DNA from: Ruminococcus sp.
GTDB lineage: Bacteria; Bacillota; Clostridia; Oscillospirales; Ruminococcaceae
Reading direction: 5' to 3'
Length of the DNA stretch: 55,619 nucleotides
NCBI GenBank assembly: GCA_021199305.1
Contig: JAJQIH010000036.1
Span: 1-55,619, forward strand
Shown here: positions 26,505 to 35,141 of the stretch, in pieces
Numbering within the stretch: the first letter of the stretch is position 1
Layout of the letters: every line of letters starts with the position of its first letter
Notes under the pieces: generated by a model
The model's database searches: none
What the model saw: only the letters and a program-made list of their open reading frames with translations
What the model was told of the DNA's origin: nothing
Translations under genes and position numbers: made by a program

Positions 26505-26672
26505 ATTGTTAACAATTTGTAAATTCTATTTACAAGCGACTGATTTTGTGATAGAATTGACAAGGTTGTGAAAACCGACATACCTTATCTCGGTTGTGGG
26601 CGATTGCCGATTTTCGGATGTGCCGAAGCCCTCTACTGAAATAACGGAAAAATTTTTGAAAGAGGTACTGAA
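26505..26672 (+). promoter_or_regulatory. rpsO promoter and structured 5' leader
   Basis: The first part contains two adjacent AT-rich palindromes: TTGTTAACAA (26506-26515) and TTGTAAA-N5-TTTACAA (26517-26535). A TTGACA at 26557-26562 is a good -35 box, but the -10 region 17 bases on is poor. The next stretch can fold into AACCGA (26573-26578) with TCGGTT (26590-26595), followed by smaller G/C-rich stems (GCCGA..TCGG, CGGATGTGCCG). Ribosomal protein S15 represses its own mRNA by binding leader structures in several bacteria, so an autoregulatory element is plausible here. Confidence 0.45.
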
Positions 26673-26939
26673 ATGCTAAGAAAAGAAGAAAAAACAGCTA
26701 TTATCGAAGCTAACAGAAAGCACGAAACAGACACAGGTTCTCCAGAGGTACAGATCGCAATCCTGACCAAGAGAATCAACGACCTTACAGAACATCTTAA
26801 GGTCCACAAGAATGACCACCATTCAAGAAGAGGACTTCTTAAAATGGTTGGTAAGAGAAGAAACCTTCTCAACTATTTAATCAAGACGGATATCAACAGA
26901 TATAGAGCTGTTATCGAAAAGCTCGGTATTCGTAAGTAA
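26673..26939 (+). CDS. rpsO: 30S ribosomal protein S15
   Basis: S15 binds the central domain of 16S rRNA and organises the platform of the small subunit. The 88-residue length and sequence match ([37 protein letters not shown] and [14 protein letters not shown]). It has an AAAGAGG-type ribosome binding site. The gene lies directly before pnp with a strong stem-loop between them, the same arrangement as in many bacteria. Confidence 0.98.
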   Translation: MLRKEEKTAIIEANRKHETDTGSPEVQIAILTKRINDLTEHLKVHKNDHHSRRGLLKMVGKRRNLLNYLIKTDINRYRAVIEKLGIRK

Positions 26940-26951
26940 GTTTGTACTGAT

Positions 26952-26988
26952 AAGGCAGCAGCAATTTATACTTGCTGTCTGCCTTTTG
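26952..26988 (+). terminator. Stem-loop terminator between rpsO and pnp
   Basis: AAGGCAGCAGCAA (26952-26964) pairs with TTGCTGTCTGCCTT (26972-26985), a stem of 13 pairs with one bulged T, followed by a short T-rich stretch. It ends or attenuates the rpsO transcript and may be a processing site between rpsO and pnp. Confidence 0.8.
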
Positions 26989-27106
26989 GTATATATGAAA
27001 GTTTTGTTTTATGCAGGTGTGATTAGCATTAAACAGAGGATTTGGACAGGTTTCAAGTTTTGTGTTTATTGCTAAAGCTCCTGCAAAATGAAAAGGAGTT
27101 ATGTTT

Positions 27107-29227
27107 ATGTTTGAAAAGTACAGAGTGTTTGAAACTACATATGCTGGAAGACCGCTTGTAGTCGAAACAGGAAAAACCTGCGAGCTTGCTAACGGCTCTT
27201 GCTGGGTACGCTATGGTGAAACTGTCGTAATGGCGAATGTTACGGCTTCCGCAAAGCCAAGAGAAGGGGTTGACTTTTTCCCGCTTTCTGTTGACTATGA
27301 GGAAAAGCTTTATTCGGTTGGTAAAATCCCAGGTTCTTATTTAAAGAGAGAGGGTAAACCGAGCGAGAAGGCAATTCTAACTTCCCGAATGGTTGACCGC
27401 CCTATAAGACCACTTTTCCCGAAGGATATGAGAAACGACGTTTCTGTTGTCATGACTGTTTTGGCTGTTGACCCTGACAACTCGCCTGAAATCACAGGTA
27501 TGATTGCTACTTCAATCGCTATTTCAATTTCCGACATTCCGTGGAACGGACCAATCGCTGGAATCTCCGTTGGACTTGTCGACGACGAAATCGTTTTGAA
27601 TCCAACTCTTGAGCAGAGAGCTAAAAATCATCTTAACCTCACAGTTGCAGGTACTGCTGAAAAGATCGTTATGATTGAAGCAGGAGCTGATGAAGTTCCT
27701 GACGACGTTATGCTTGAAGCAATCTGCAAGGGACACGAGGAAATCAAAAAGCTTGTTGCATTTATCGAAGGCATCAGGTCTGAGATTGGCAAGCCGAAGT
27801 TTGAATTTGAGTCGCAGGAGGTTGACCACGAGCTGTTCGACGCAATTGAAGAATTTTGCGGCGAGGATGTTAAGGCTGCCCTTGACACAGACGACAAGAA
27901 TATAAGAGAAGCAAGACTGAATCCTATCAAGGATGCAGTTCACGAAAAGTTTGATGCTGACAACGAGGAAAGAATCCCGATGATCGACGAGTGCATCTAC
28001 AAGCTTCAGAAGAAGATTGTAAGAAACTGGTTGCTTGAGGGTAAGCGTGTTGACGGAAGAAAGATTGACGAAATCAGACCGCTTGCGGCTGAGGTTGGAC
28101 TTTTACCACGTGTTCACGGTTCAGGAATGTTTACCCGTGGACAAACTCAGGTGCTTACAATCTGTACTTTAGGTCCTGTAAGCGACGCTCAGCGTCTTGA
28201 CGGAATCGACGAGGAAGAATCAAAGAGATACATCCACCACTACAATTTCCCGTCCTACTCTGTTGGCGAAACCAAGCCTTCAAGAGGCCCAGGAAGAAGA
28301 GAGATTGGCCACGGCGCTTTGGCTGAACGTGCGCTTGTTCCTGTAATTCCTGACGTTGAGGACTTCCCATATGCTATAAGAATGGTTTCAGAGGTTCTTT
28401 CATCTAACGGTTCAACCTCTCAGGCTTCTATCTGCGGTTCAACCCTTTCTCTGATGGATGCTGGTGTTCCAATCAAGGCACCTGTTGCTGGAATTTCCTG
28501 CGGGCTTATCACAAAGGAAGACGGCTCGTTTATGACAATGGTTGATATTCAGGGCCTTGAGGACTTCTTTGGCGATATGGACTTTAAGGTAGGCGGAACC
28601 AAGAAGGGTATTACAGCTATTCAGGTTGACATCAAGGTTGACGGCTTGACTCCTGAAATTATCAAGGAAGCTTTTGAGAAAACTCATAAGGCAAGAGAAT
28701 ATATACTCGATGAAATTATGCTCAAGGCAATTCCTGAGCCAAGACCGACAGTCAACAAGTGGGCGCCTAAGATGCTTGCTACAAAGGTACCGGTTGACAA
28801 GATCAGAGAGGTTATCGGTTCAGGCGGAAAGGTTATCCAGAAGCTCTGCGCTGACTTTGACGTTAAGATTGACATTGAAGAAACGGGAGATGTTTTCGTA
28901 TCAGGTCTTGATATGGACAAGGCTCAGGCTTGTATCAGCGTTATCAATACAATAGCTAACGACCCTGAAATCGGCGCTATCTACAAGGGCAAGGTTGTAA
29001 GACTTATGAACTTCGGCGCATTTGTAGAAATCGCTCCTGGTAAGGACGGTCTGGTTCACATTTCAAAGCTCGATAAGCAGAGAGTTGAAAAGGTTGAGGA
29101 CGTTGTTTCCGTCGGTGATGAAATTGTCGTAAAGGTAATGGAAATTGACGACCAGGGAAGAATTAACCTTTCAAGAAAGGATGCTCTTGCTGACATCGAA
29201 GCCAAGAAAAACGCTGACAAGCAGTAA
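27107..29227 (+). CDS. pnp: Polyribonucleotide nucleotidyltransferase (PNPase)
   Basis: PNPase degrades RNA 3' to 5' by phosphorolysis and can add heteropolymeric tails. The protein has two RNase PH-like domains separated by an alpha-helical domain, with the catalytic region GFGHGAL-type RREIGHGALAERAL at about 400. A KH domain (about 560-610) and a C-terminal S1 domain (about 625-695, GKVVRLMNFGAFVEIAPGKDGLVHIS) follow. Two in-frame ATGs are close together. AAGGAG (27093-27098) is eight bases from the one at 27107 but only two from 27101, so I choose 27107 (706 residues). Confidence 0.97.
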   Translation: MFEKYRVFETTYAGRPLVVETGKTCELANGSCWVRYGETVVMANVTASAKPREGVDFFPLSVDYEEKLYSVGKIPGSYLKREGKPSEKAILTSRMVDRPIRPLFPKDMRNDVSVVMTVLAVDPDNSPEITGMIATSIAISISDIPWNGPIAGISVGLVDDEIVLNPTLEQRAKNHLNLTVAGTAEKIVMIEAGADEVPDDVMLEAICKGHEEIKKLVAFIEGIRSEIGKPKFEFESQEVDHELFDAIEEFCGEDVKAALDTDDKNIREARLNPIKDAVHEKFDADNEERIPMIDECIYKLQKKIVRNWLLEGKRVDGRKIDEIRPLAAEVGLLPRVHGSGMFTRGQTQVLTICTLGPVSDAQRLDGIDEEESKRYIHHYNFPSYSVGETKPSRGPGRREIGHGALAERALVPVIPDVEDFPYAIRMVSEVLSSNGSTSQASICGSTLSLMDAGVPIKAPVAGISCGLITKEDGSFMTMVDIQGLEDFFGDMDFKVGGTKKGITAIQVDIKVDGLTPEIIKEAFEKTHKAREYILDEIMLKAIPEPRPTVNKWAPKMLATKVPVDKIREVIGSGGKVIQKLCADFDVKIDIEETGDVFVSGLDMDKAQACISVINTIANDPEIGAIYKGKVVRLMNFGAFVEIAPGKDGLVHISKLDKQRVEKVEDVVSVGDEIVVKVMEIDDQGRINLSRKDALADIEAKKNADKQ

Positions 29228-29247
29228 AAGCAACAAAAGAATTTACA

Positions 29248-29286
29248 AACAGCCTGTGGCAATAAAGCGTCACAGACTGTTTTTTG
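29248..29286 (+). terminator. Rho-independent terminator after pnp
   Basis: AACAG-C-CTGTG (29248-29258) pairs with CACAG-A-CTGTT (29271-29281), giving ten pairs with one internal mismatch, followed by TTTTT. Confidence 0.85.
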
Positions 29287-29294
29287 TTTACCTC

Positions 29295-29388
29295 TTGAAA
29301 AAGAACGACAAAGAGTGTAAAATATATTTAGTGCTCTGCTGTGTCAAATTCGTTTTCACCTCATAAAATGATAGCAGAGGTGGTTTAA
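29295..29388 (+). promoter_or_regulatory. Promoter and switch-like leader of the 110-residue gene and recD2
   Basis: TTGAAA (29295-29300) and TAAAAT (29318-29323) are 17 bases apart. The leader of about 59 bases that follows can form two mutually exclusive hairpins. CTCTGCT (29334-29340) can pair with AGCAGAG (29373-29379). CACCTC (29357-29362) can pair with GAGGTG (29377-29382), which is the ribosome binding site. Both would affect access to the start at 29389. Confidence 0.5.
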
Positions 29389-29721
29389 ATGAAAGCGTTG
29401 TTAATGAGCATAGTGCTTATATTGTTTGTAGTTATGCTGATTTACATTGTCAGCTGTCTGTTGAGGAACGTTAAAAGCGGCGAAAAGAGTGTCGGCTTTC
29501 TGATAATTCCAATAAACGACAAAACACAGCATATCTCAAGGGGAGTCAAAAAGGCTTTCTGGGACGAAGCCTTCAAAGAGGATAAAGCAAGGAGCATAAT
29601 TTTACTGAAAACTGAGCCAATAGATCACAAAACTCAGCTTTTGTGCGACGAGCTTGCAGCGAGCTATAAGCTTGTCGAAATATGTGACATTTCCGATTTT
29701 TTAGAAAGAATTAAGGAGTAG
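29389..29721 (+). CDS. Small single-pass membrane protein of unknown function
   Basis: This 110-residue protein has an N-terminal hydrophobic helix (about 4-25) followed by a soluble alpha/beta-like domain of about 85 residues. That domain alternates strands (VGFLIIPIN, RSIILLKTEP, YKLVEICD) and helices, resembling a small nucleotide- or protein-binding fold without a motif I recognise. It precedes recD2 by one base, its GGAG end serving as that gene's ribosome binding site. No function is assigned. Confidence 0.7.
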   Translation: MKALLMSIVLILFVVMLIYIVSCLLRNVKSGEKSVGFLIIPINDKTQHISRGVKKAFWDEAFKEDKARSIILLKTEPIDHKTQLLCDELAASYKLVEICDISDFLERIKE

Positions 29722-29722
29722 T

Positions 29723-31948
29723 ATGGAAGAACAATTACAGGAGCTAAGCGGTAGCGTTGACAGCATAGTTTATATGAATGAAAACAACGGCTACTGCGTT
29801 TTTATACTTGACAACGGTCACGAGCCTATAACGGTAGTAGGGGAGATCGGCGGAGTTGACGAGGGCGAGGAGCTAAGACTTATAGGAAAGTACATAGATC
29901 ATCCAAAGTTCGGCCCCCAGTTTAAAGCTGAAACCTGCGAGCGAAAGCTTCCGTCAGACGTATCCGCAATAAGAAAGTACCTTGCAAGCGGCGTTATAAA
30001 GGGAATAGGTCCTGTGCTTGCAAAGAAGATAGTTGACAAGTTTGGCGAGGAAACCTTTTACATAATTGAAAACGAGCCTGAACGGCTTACTGAGATTGAC
30101 GGAATTACCTCCAAAAAGAGCAAAAGAATCGCAGAGGAATTTGCGAGTTTAAGCGGTGTGAAATCGCTTATGCTTATGCTTTCAAATTACGGAGTGAGTG
30201 CTTCTTACGGCGCAAAGGCGTGGCGAAGGTGGGGTGCTGACTCCGAGGACGTTATAAATCACAACCCTTATTCGCTTTGCGGCGACGGAATTGAGCTACC
30301 TTTTTTGAAGGCTGATTCTATAGCGGCGCAAATTGAGCTTCCGTATGATAACTCTGACCGAATCAAAGCGGGAATAAAAAACGTCCTTAAAGAAAACGCA
30401 AACGCAGGTCATACCTGCCTGCCAAAGGACAAGCTCAGGCAGACAACAATGGATTTTTTAAGAATCCCTGAGGAGCTTTTCGAGCAGGCGTTATCTGAAG
30501 AGCTTGAAGAGCAGAATCTCTGCTTGTTTTTGAAAAAGCAAAGGAAGTTTATCGCCCTCAAAAGCTTGTTTGTTGCAGAGGATTATATTTCACGCAGACT
30601 TTGCCTGATGAAGGAGCTGTCATATGACAGCAGGATAAACTACGACGACGTAATAGACCTCGTTGAAGAGGAGTTTGAAATAAAGTACGAATCCCTTCAA
30701 AGAAAGGCGATAAATACCGCTCTCTCGCAGGGCTTTCTGGTGCTGACTGGCGGCCCGGGAACAGGAAAAACGACAACTTTAAACGCTATAATTTCGCTTT
30801 TTACCCAGCAGGGATTAAGCGTTATGATTACAGCGCCAACAGGCCGCGCCGCAAAGAGAATTTCCGACCTTACAGGCTATGAAGCAAAAACAATTCACAG
30901 GCTTCTGGAGGTAAGCTTTACGTCGGACGAAATGCAAAAGTTTACCAAAAATGAGAGCAATCCTCTTGACTGCGACGTGCTTGTAATCGACGAAATGTCA
31001 ATGGTAGATGCTCAGCTTTTTGAAGCGCTTTTGCGGGCAATAAAAATGACCTGCAAGCTTATAATGGTAGGCGACAGCGACCAGCTGCCGTCGGTAGGTG
31101 CTGGAAATGTTTTAAAGGATATTATAGACAGCGGCGTTGTGCCGACTATTGAGCTTAAAGAAATTTTCAGACAGGCGCAAAAAAGCTCGATTGTCGTAAA
31201 CGCACACAAAATCGTAAATGGCGAGGAAATAGACTTAAAGCGCAAGGACAGCGATATGTTCTTTTTCCAGCGGCTTGAATTTGACGACCTTCAGGAGCTT
31301 ATAGTTGATCTGGTTTCAAACAGGCTGCCTGCGGCTTACGGCTATACAGCGAAGGACAATATACAGGTGCTTTCACCAACCAGAAAGGGCCCGTCTGGAA
31401 CGGTCGAGCTTAACAATCAGCTCCAGCTTCGACTTAACCCTCCGAGCAGGAAAAAGCCAGAAATAAAAACTCTTGGAACCACCTTCAGGGTGGGCGACAA
31501 GGTAATGCAAAACAAGAACAATTACGATATAGTCTGGAATAAGGACGGCGAGCAGGGAACAGGAATTTTTAACGGCGACATCGGCACTATTATTGAAATT
31601 AAAAAAGCTATCGGAATACTCAGAATTGACTTTGACGGAAGAGTTTGTAATTATCCGTCAGCTTCTCTTGAACAGTTAGAACTTGCATATGCCACGACTG
31701 TTCACAAAAGTCAGGGTAGCGAGTTCGACGTGGTAATTCTTGCTATTCTCGGCGGATATGACAAGCTGTATTACAGAAACCTTTTGTATACTGCCGTTAC
31801 AAGAGCCAAAAAGCTGCTTATAATTGTAGGCTCGTCGCAAAGAGTAAAATATATGATAGACAATAACAGGCGAACGCTCAGGTATACGCTTTTGAAGAAT
31901 ATGCTGTTGATTGACCGCTCGAAGGAGCTTGACGATGACGAGATTTAG
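29723..31948 (+). CDS. recD2: RecD-like ATP-dependent DNA helicase RecD2
   Basis: This is a 741-residue superfamily 1B 5'-3' helicase of the RecD2 type, which acts without RecB/RecC. The N-terminal region has an OB-like part and helix-hairpin-helix repeats (GVIKGIGPVLAKKIVDKFG). Helicase motif I GGPGTGKTTT lies near 341-350, followed by motif II VLVIDEMSMVD, motif III MVGDSDQLPSVGAGNVL and the C-terminal UvrD-like ATTVHKSQGSEFDVVI and TAVTRAKKLL. In B. subtilis RecD2 limits mutagenesis and helps repair and fork progression. The gene overlaps comF by 14 bases. Confidence 0.96.
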   Translation: MEEQLQELSGSVDSIVYMNENNGYCVFILDNGHEPITVVGEIGGVDEGEELRLIGKYIDHPKFGPQFKAETCERKLPSDVSAIRKYLASGVIKGIGPVLAKKIVDKFGEETFYIIENEPERLTEIDGITSKKSKRIAEEFASLSGVKSLMLMLSNYGVSASYGAKAWRRWGADSEDVINHNPYSLCGDGIELPFLKADSIAAQIELPYDNSDRIKAGIKNVLKENANAGHTCLPKDKLRQTTMDFLRIPEELFEQALSEELEEQNLCLFLKKQRKFIALKSLFVAEDYISRRLCLMKELSYDSRINYDDVIDLVEEEFEIKYESLQRKAINTALSQGFLVLTGGPGTGKTTTLNAIISLFTQQGLSVMITAPTGRAAKRISDLTGYEAKTIHRLLEVSFTSDEMQKFTKNESNPLDCDVLVIDEMSMVDAQLFEALLRAIKMTCKLIMVGDSDQLPSVGAGNVLKDIIDSGVVPTIELKEIFRQAQKSSIVVNAHKIVNGEEIDLKRKDSDMFFFQRLEFDDLQELIVDLVSNRLPAAYGYTAKDNIQVLSPTRKGPSGTVELNNQLQLRLNPPSRKKPEIKTLGTTFRVGDKVMQNKNNYDIVWNKDGEQGTGIFNGDIGTIIEIKKAIGILRIDFDGRVCNYPSASLEQLELAYATTVHKSQGSEFDVVILAILGGYDKLYYRNLLYTAVTRAKKLLIIVGSSQRVKYMIDNNRRTLRYTLLKNMLLIDRSKELDDDEI

Positions 31949-32618
31949 AAAAATCAAGCGATTTATCCTTGACATTTTATACCCGAACCGCTGTCCGCTT
32001 TGCGAGAAAATAATCCGCTATGACGAGCTTGTGTGCGATGATTGTAAAAAGGCTATAACGCCCACCGATGATTTTTGCAAGCGCTGCGGCTTTAAAAAAT
32101 GCGACTGCGCAAACAAAAAGTATTACGACTCGGCTTTGAGCGTCGGCGTGTATGAGGGAAGGCTCAGAAGTGCGCTTTTAAGACTAAAGACGTTGAGAAA
32201 TGACGAGCTGAGTGAATTTTTCGCCGAAAGCATATCCGAAAAACTGGGAGATACTAAGCTTGATGCAATTGTGTTTGTTCCGATGACAGCAGAAAGAAAA
32301 CGCAAGAGCGGCTTTAACCAGTCCTGCCACCTGGCAAAAGCTTTATCAAACGATCTGAACCTTCCACTTATAAAGAATGCGCTTGTAAAGGTTAAAGACT
32401 ATAAGCACCACGAGCTTACAGGCGCTCAAAGAGAGGTTGAAGTAAAGGGCGCATATATAAAGGGTAAGGCTGATGTCAGCGGAAAGCGGGTAGCCTTAGT
32501 TGACGACATTGTAACAACAGGCTCAACAATGAACGAGTGCGCTCGTCTTTTAAAGGAAATGGGAGCGAAGTCTGTAACAGCTTTGTTTGTTGCAAAAACT
32601 GCTGACGACTTTATCTGA
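31935..32618 (+). CDS. comF: ComF family protein (phosphoribosyltransferase-like)
   Basis: This 227-residue protein has an N-terminal four- to six-cysteine zinc region (CPLCEK, CDDCKK, CKRCGFKKCDC) and a phosphoribosyltransferase fold with the PRPP loop VALVDDIVTTGSTMNE. In competent bacteria ComFC/ComF helps bring single-stranded DNA into the cytoplasm. Homologues also occur widely in bacteria not known to be competent. I take the ATG at 31935, which has GAAGGAG eight bases upstream, rather than an earlier in-frame ATG that lies deeper inside recD2. Confidence 0.9.
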   Translation: MTRFRKIKRFILDILYPNRCPLCEKIIRYDELVCDDCKKAITPTDDFCKRCGFKKCDCANKKYYDSALSVGVYEGRLRSALLRLKTLRNDELSEFFAESISEKLGDTKLDAIVFVPMTAERKRKSGFNQSCHLAKALSNDLNLPLIKNALVKVKDYKHHELTGAQREVEVKGAYIKGKADVSGKRVALVDDIVTTGSTMNECARLLKEMGAKSVTALFVAKTADDFI

Positions 32619-32704
32619 ACGCCACTGATTTGCACTGATAGCAGATTGAATAAAAATGCGTTCAAAGTAGTGAAAAGTTTGTGAAAAAAACTCGGTGTCA
32701 GCAC

Positions 32705-32733
32705 TTGTAAAAAGACACGAAATATGGTATAAT
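32705..32733 (+). promoter_or_regulatory. Promoter of oadG-oadB
   Basis: TTGTAA (32705-32710) and a perfect TATAAT (32728-32733) are 17 bases apart, with transcription starting about 40 bases before the coding region. Confidence 0.7.
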
Positions 32734-32776
32734 TTAGGCAAAATGTAATAATGGTATGTTAGGAGAGATGAAACAG

Positions 32777-33175
32777 ATGTTAATGTTAGCTGAGGAAATG
32801 ACTTCCAGTTATGTTGCGGCTGTTGTCATAACGGGATTGGTCGTTGTATTTTCTGCGTTGCTGATTCTTGTAGCACTTTTGTATCTTATGGGCGCAATTT
32901 TTCACAGGAAGAAAAAGCCTGCGGATGCCGCAAAGCCTGCATCAACCGCTAAGCCGTCGCCTTCAGCAGGCGCTACAATCATTAAGGCGAGCGATGTCGC
33001 AGTAGTTGAGCAAAACGGACTAAGCGAGGAAATTGTTGCTGCAATTTCTGCCGCTGTCGCAATGATCAGCGAGAGCAGCGGAAAGAAGCTTTTAATCAAG
33101 AGCATTTCAAGGTCTGGAAATAGCAGAAGCTCTTGGTCACAAGCTGGAAAGATTGACAACACGCGACCGTTTTAG
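32777..33175 (+). CDS. OadG family sodium-pumping decarboxylase gamma subunit
   Basis: This small protein has one membrane helix (about 8-35), a Lys/Pro/Ala-rich linker and a C-terminal part containing EEIVAAISAAVAMI and WSQAGKIDNTRPF. This is the usual layout of gamma subunits that hold alpha and beta together in oxaloacetate or methylmalonyl-CoA decarboxylases. Of several close in-frame ATGs (32756, 32768, 32777, 32783), 32777 lies 11 bases after AGGAG and is preferred (132 residues); the choice is uncertain. The beta subunit gene follows. No alpha or biotin-carrier gene is in the window. Confidence 0.82.
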   Translation: MLMLAEEMTSSYVAAVVITGLVVVFSALLILVALLYLMGAIFHRKKKPADAAKPASTAKPSPSAGATIIKASDVAVVEQNGLSEEIVAAISAAVAMISESSGKKLLIKSISRSGNSRSSWSQAGKIDNTRPF

Positions 33176-33198
33176 TTTATGAAAGGAACACAGTTGAG

Positions 33199-34413
33199 AT
33201 GATTGAAAAATTTTTAGATACCCTTGTCGATTTAGCCGCTGAATCTGGTATTGCTGGATTTTTGGCTGACGGCGGTTGGAAAAACCTGATAATGATCGGT
33301 ATTTCGTTTATCTTTATGTATCTGGCTATCGGAAAAGGCTACGAGCCGCTGTTGCTTTTGCCTATTTCCTTTGGAATGATGCTTACGAATCTTCCGTTTA
33401 CTGAAATGTATCATCCGGAGCTTTGGAACATTTCAGGCGGTGCAACCATCGACTATGGAGAGATATTGCACGAAGGCGGACTTTTGGATATTTTATATAT
33501 GGGAGTCAAGCTTCAGGTTTATCCGCCGCTTATATTCTTGGGAATCGGCGCTATGACTGACTTTGCTCCACTTATCGCAAACCCGAAGAGCTTTCTGCTT
33601 GGAGCAGCGGCTCAGGGCGGAATTTTCTTAACGTTTATCGGAGCTGCACTTTTAGGCTTTAATGCTGCGGAAGCTGGTTCTATCGCAATTATCGGAGGAG
33701 CAGACGGACCTACCGCTATTTACGTTTCGTCGAAGCTCTTGACCGGCGACAATGCAAGCGGAGCGATTGACACGGGAACTATCGCCTTGGCGGCGTATAC
33801 GTATATGGCGCTAGTGCCGATTATTCAGCCGCCTATTATGAAGGCTCTTACAACTAAAAAAGAGCGTCAGGTTAAAATGGGACAGCTAAGACCTGTTTCA
33901 AAAACCGAGAAGATTATTTTCCCGATAGCCGTTACAATAGTAATTGCGCTTCTGGTTCCTTCAGCAGCACCGCTTGTAGGAATGCTGATGCTTGGAAATC
34001 TTATGAAGGAAAGCGGCGTTTGCGACAGACTTGTCAAGACTGCTCAAAACGAGCTTATGAACATAATCACAATCTTTTTGGGAATTTCAGTAGGTGCTAC
34101 CACAACGGCTGATAAAATTCTTAACACGAAGTTTTTGGGAGTTATTTTGCTTGGTGTTGCGGCGTTCTGTCTGGGAACAGCGTCAGGAGTTCTGTTCGGT
34201 AAGCTTATGTACATCTTCACAAAGGGTAAGGTTAATCCGCTTATCGGTTCAGCAGGAGTTTCGGCTGTACCAATGGCAGCGAGAGTTTCTCAGAATGTCG
34301 GTCAGAAGGAAAATCCAACCAACTATCTGCTGATGCACGCTATGGGACCAAACGTAGCTGGAGTTATCGGCTCTGCGGTTGCAGCAGGTGTGCTGTTGAG
34401 CATTTGCGTATAA
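33199..34413 (+). CDS. Sodium ion-translocating decarboxylase beta subunit
   Basis: This 404-residue polytopic protein catalyses carboxybiotin decarboxylation coupled to sodium export, in oxaloacetate, methylmalonyl-CoA or glutaconyl-CoA decarboxylases. Family marks include NPKSFLLGAAAQGGIFLTF, the conserved AIIGGADGPTAIYVSSKL with its essential Asp, and the C-terminal GVSAVPMAARVSQ and MHAMGPNVAGVIGSAVAAG. Which substrate it serves depends on the alpha subunit, which must be encoded elsewhere. Confidence 0.93.
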   Translation: MIEKFLDTLVDLAAESGIAGFLADGGWKNLIMIGISFIFMYLAIGKGYEPLLLLPISFGMMLTNLPFTEMYHPELWNISGGATIDYGEILHEGGLLDILYMGVKLQVYPPLIFLGIGAMTDFAPLIANPKSFLLGAAAQGGIFLTFIGAALLGFNAAEAGSIAIIGGADGPTAIYVSSKLLTGDNASGAIDTGTIALAAYTYMALVPIIQPPIMKALTTKKERQVKMGQLRPVSKTEKIIFPIAVTIVIALLVPSAAPLVGMLMLGNLMKESGVCDRLVKTAQNELMNIITIFLGISVGATTTADKILNTKFLGVILLGVAAFCLGTASGVLFGKLMYIFTKGKVNPLIGSAGVSAVPMAARVSQNVGQKENPTNYLLMHAMGPNVAGVIGSAVAAGVLLSICV

Positions 34414-34427
34414 TTTGAAGTTTAATG

Positions 34428-34463
34428 AAATCTCCCACACATGACCTGTGCGGGAGATTTTTA
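34428..34463 (+). terminator. Rho-independent terminator after oadB
   Basis: AAATCTCCC-A-CACA pairs with TGTG-C-GGGAGATTT (13 pairs with one internal mismatch, about 34428-34460), followed by a T-rich tail. Confidence 0.9.
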
Positions 34464-34491
34464 ATTTCTGTTTTTTTAAGAGAGGGAAGCT

Positions 34492-35079
34492 ATGAGCAAG
34501 AATAATTTCTTCGCAATGATTTCAAGAATGAAATATATAAACAGGTGGAGCCTTATGAGAAATACTGTCACGGAAAATCTTTCCGAGCACAGTCTGGAGG
34601 TAGCTTTTATAGCGCACCTTTTGTGCCTTATAAGGAATAAACGCTTTGGCGGAAACGTCAACGCAGAGCGTGCGGCGGTAATCGCTATGTACCACGACAC
34701 GACCGAGATAATAACAGGGGATCTGCCAACGCCTGTAAAGTATTATAATAAAGACATTCGTGAGATTTACGGAGATATTGAAAAAAACGCCGCTGACAAG
34801 CTTGTTTCTCAGCTGCCGGACGATTTAAAGGATGAGTATGAGGAAATCATTTCAGGCGGTGACGACGATGAAATAAAAAGCCTTGTAAAGGCAGCTGACA
34901 AAATTTCTGCGCTTATAAAGTGTATTGAAGAAAGACAAATGGGAAACAAGGATTTCCTGCAAGCCGAGCAGTCAACCCTCAGAAGCATAAAGGCTATGAA
35001 CATTAAAGAAGCTGATGTCTTTTTGGAGGAGTTTGTCGAAGGCTATGGCTTGACTCTCGACGAGCTGACAGAGCAGTAA
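34492..35079 (+). CDS. yfbR: YfbR-like 5'-deoxynucleotidase (HD domain)
   Basis: This 195-residue HD-domain phosphohydrolase has metal ligands at NLSEHSLEVAFIAH (about 26-39) and MYHDTTEIITGDLPTPVKYYN (about 65-85), with a later Asp in VKAADKISALIKC. E. coli YfbR removes 5' phosphate from deoxynucleoside monophosphates and helps keep nucleotide pools balanced. It appears to be a single-gene unit bounded by terminators, with a GAGAGGGAAG ribosome binding site. Confidence 0.9.
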   Translation: MSKNNFFAMISRMKYINRWSLMRNTVTENLSEHSLEVAFIAHLLCLIRNKRFGGNVNAERAAVIAMYHDTTEIITGDLPTPVKYYNKDIREIYGDIEKNAADKLVSQLPDDLKDEYEEIISGGDDDEIKSLVKAADKISALIKCIEERQMGNKDFLQAEQSTLRSIKAMNIKEADVFLEEFVEGYGLTLDELTEQ

Positions 35080-35090
35080 AAAATGAGAAA

Positions 35091-35128
35091 AAATAAAGGT
35101 GTAACTCAAATTGAGCTACACCTTTTTT
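35091..35128. terminator. Bidirectional terminator between yfbR and rex
   Basis: AAGGTGTAACTCAA pairs with TTGAGCTACACCTT (about 35096-35125, one mismatch). It has T-rich runs on both strands, so it can end both the yfbR transcript and the convergent acnA-icd-rex transcript. Confidence 0.9.
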
Positions 35129-35141
35129 GCTTGTATTTTAG

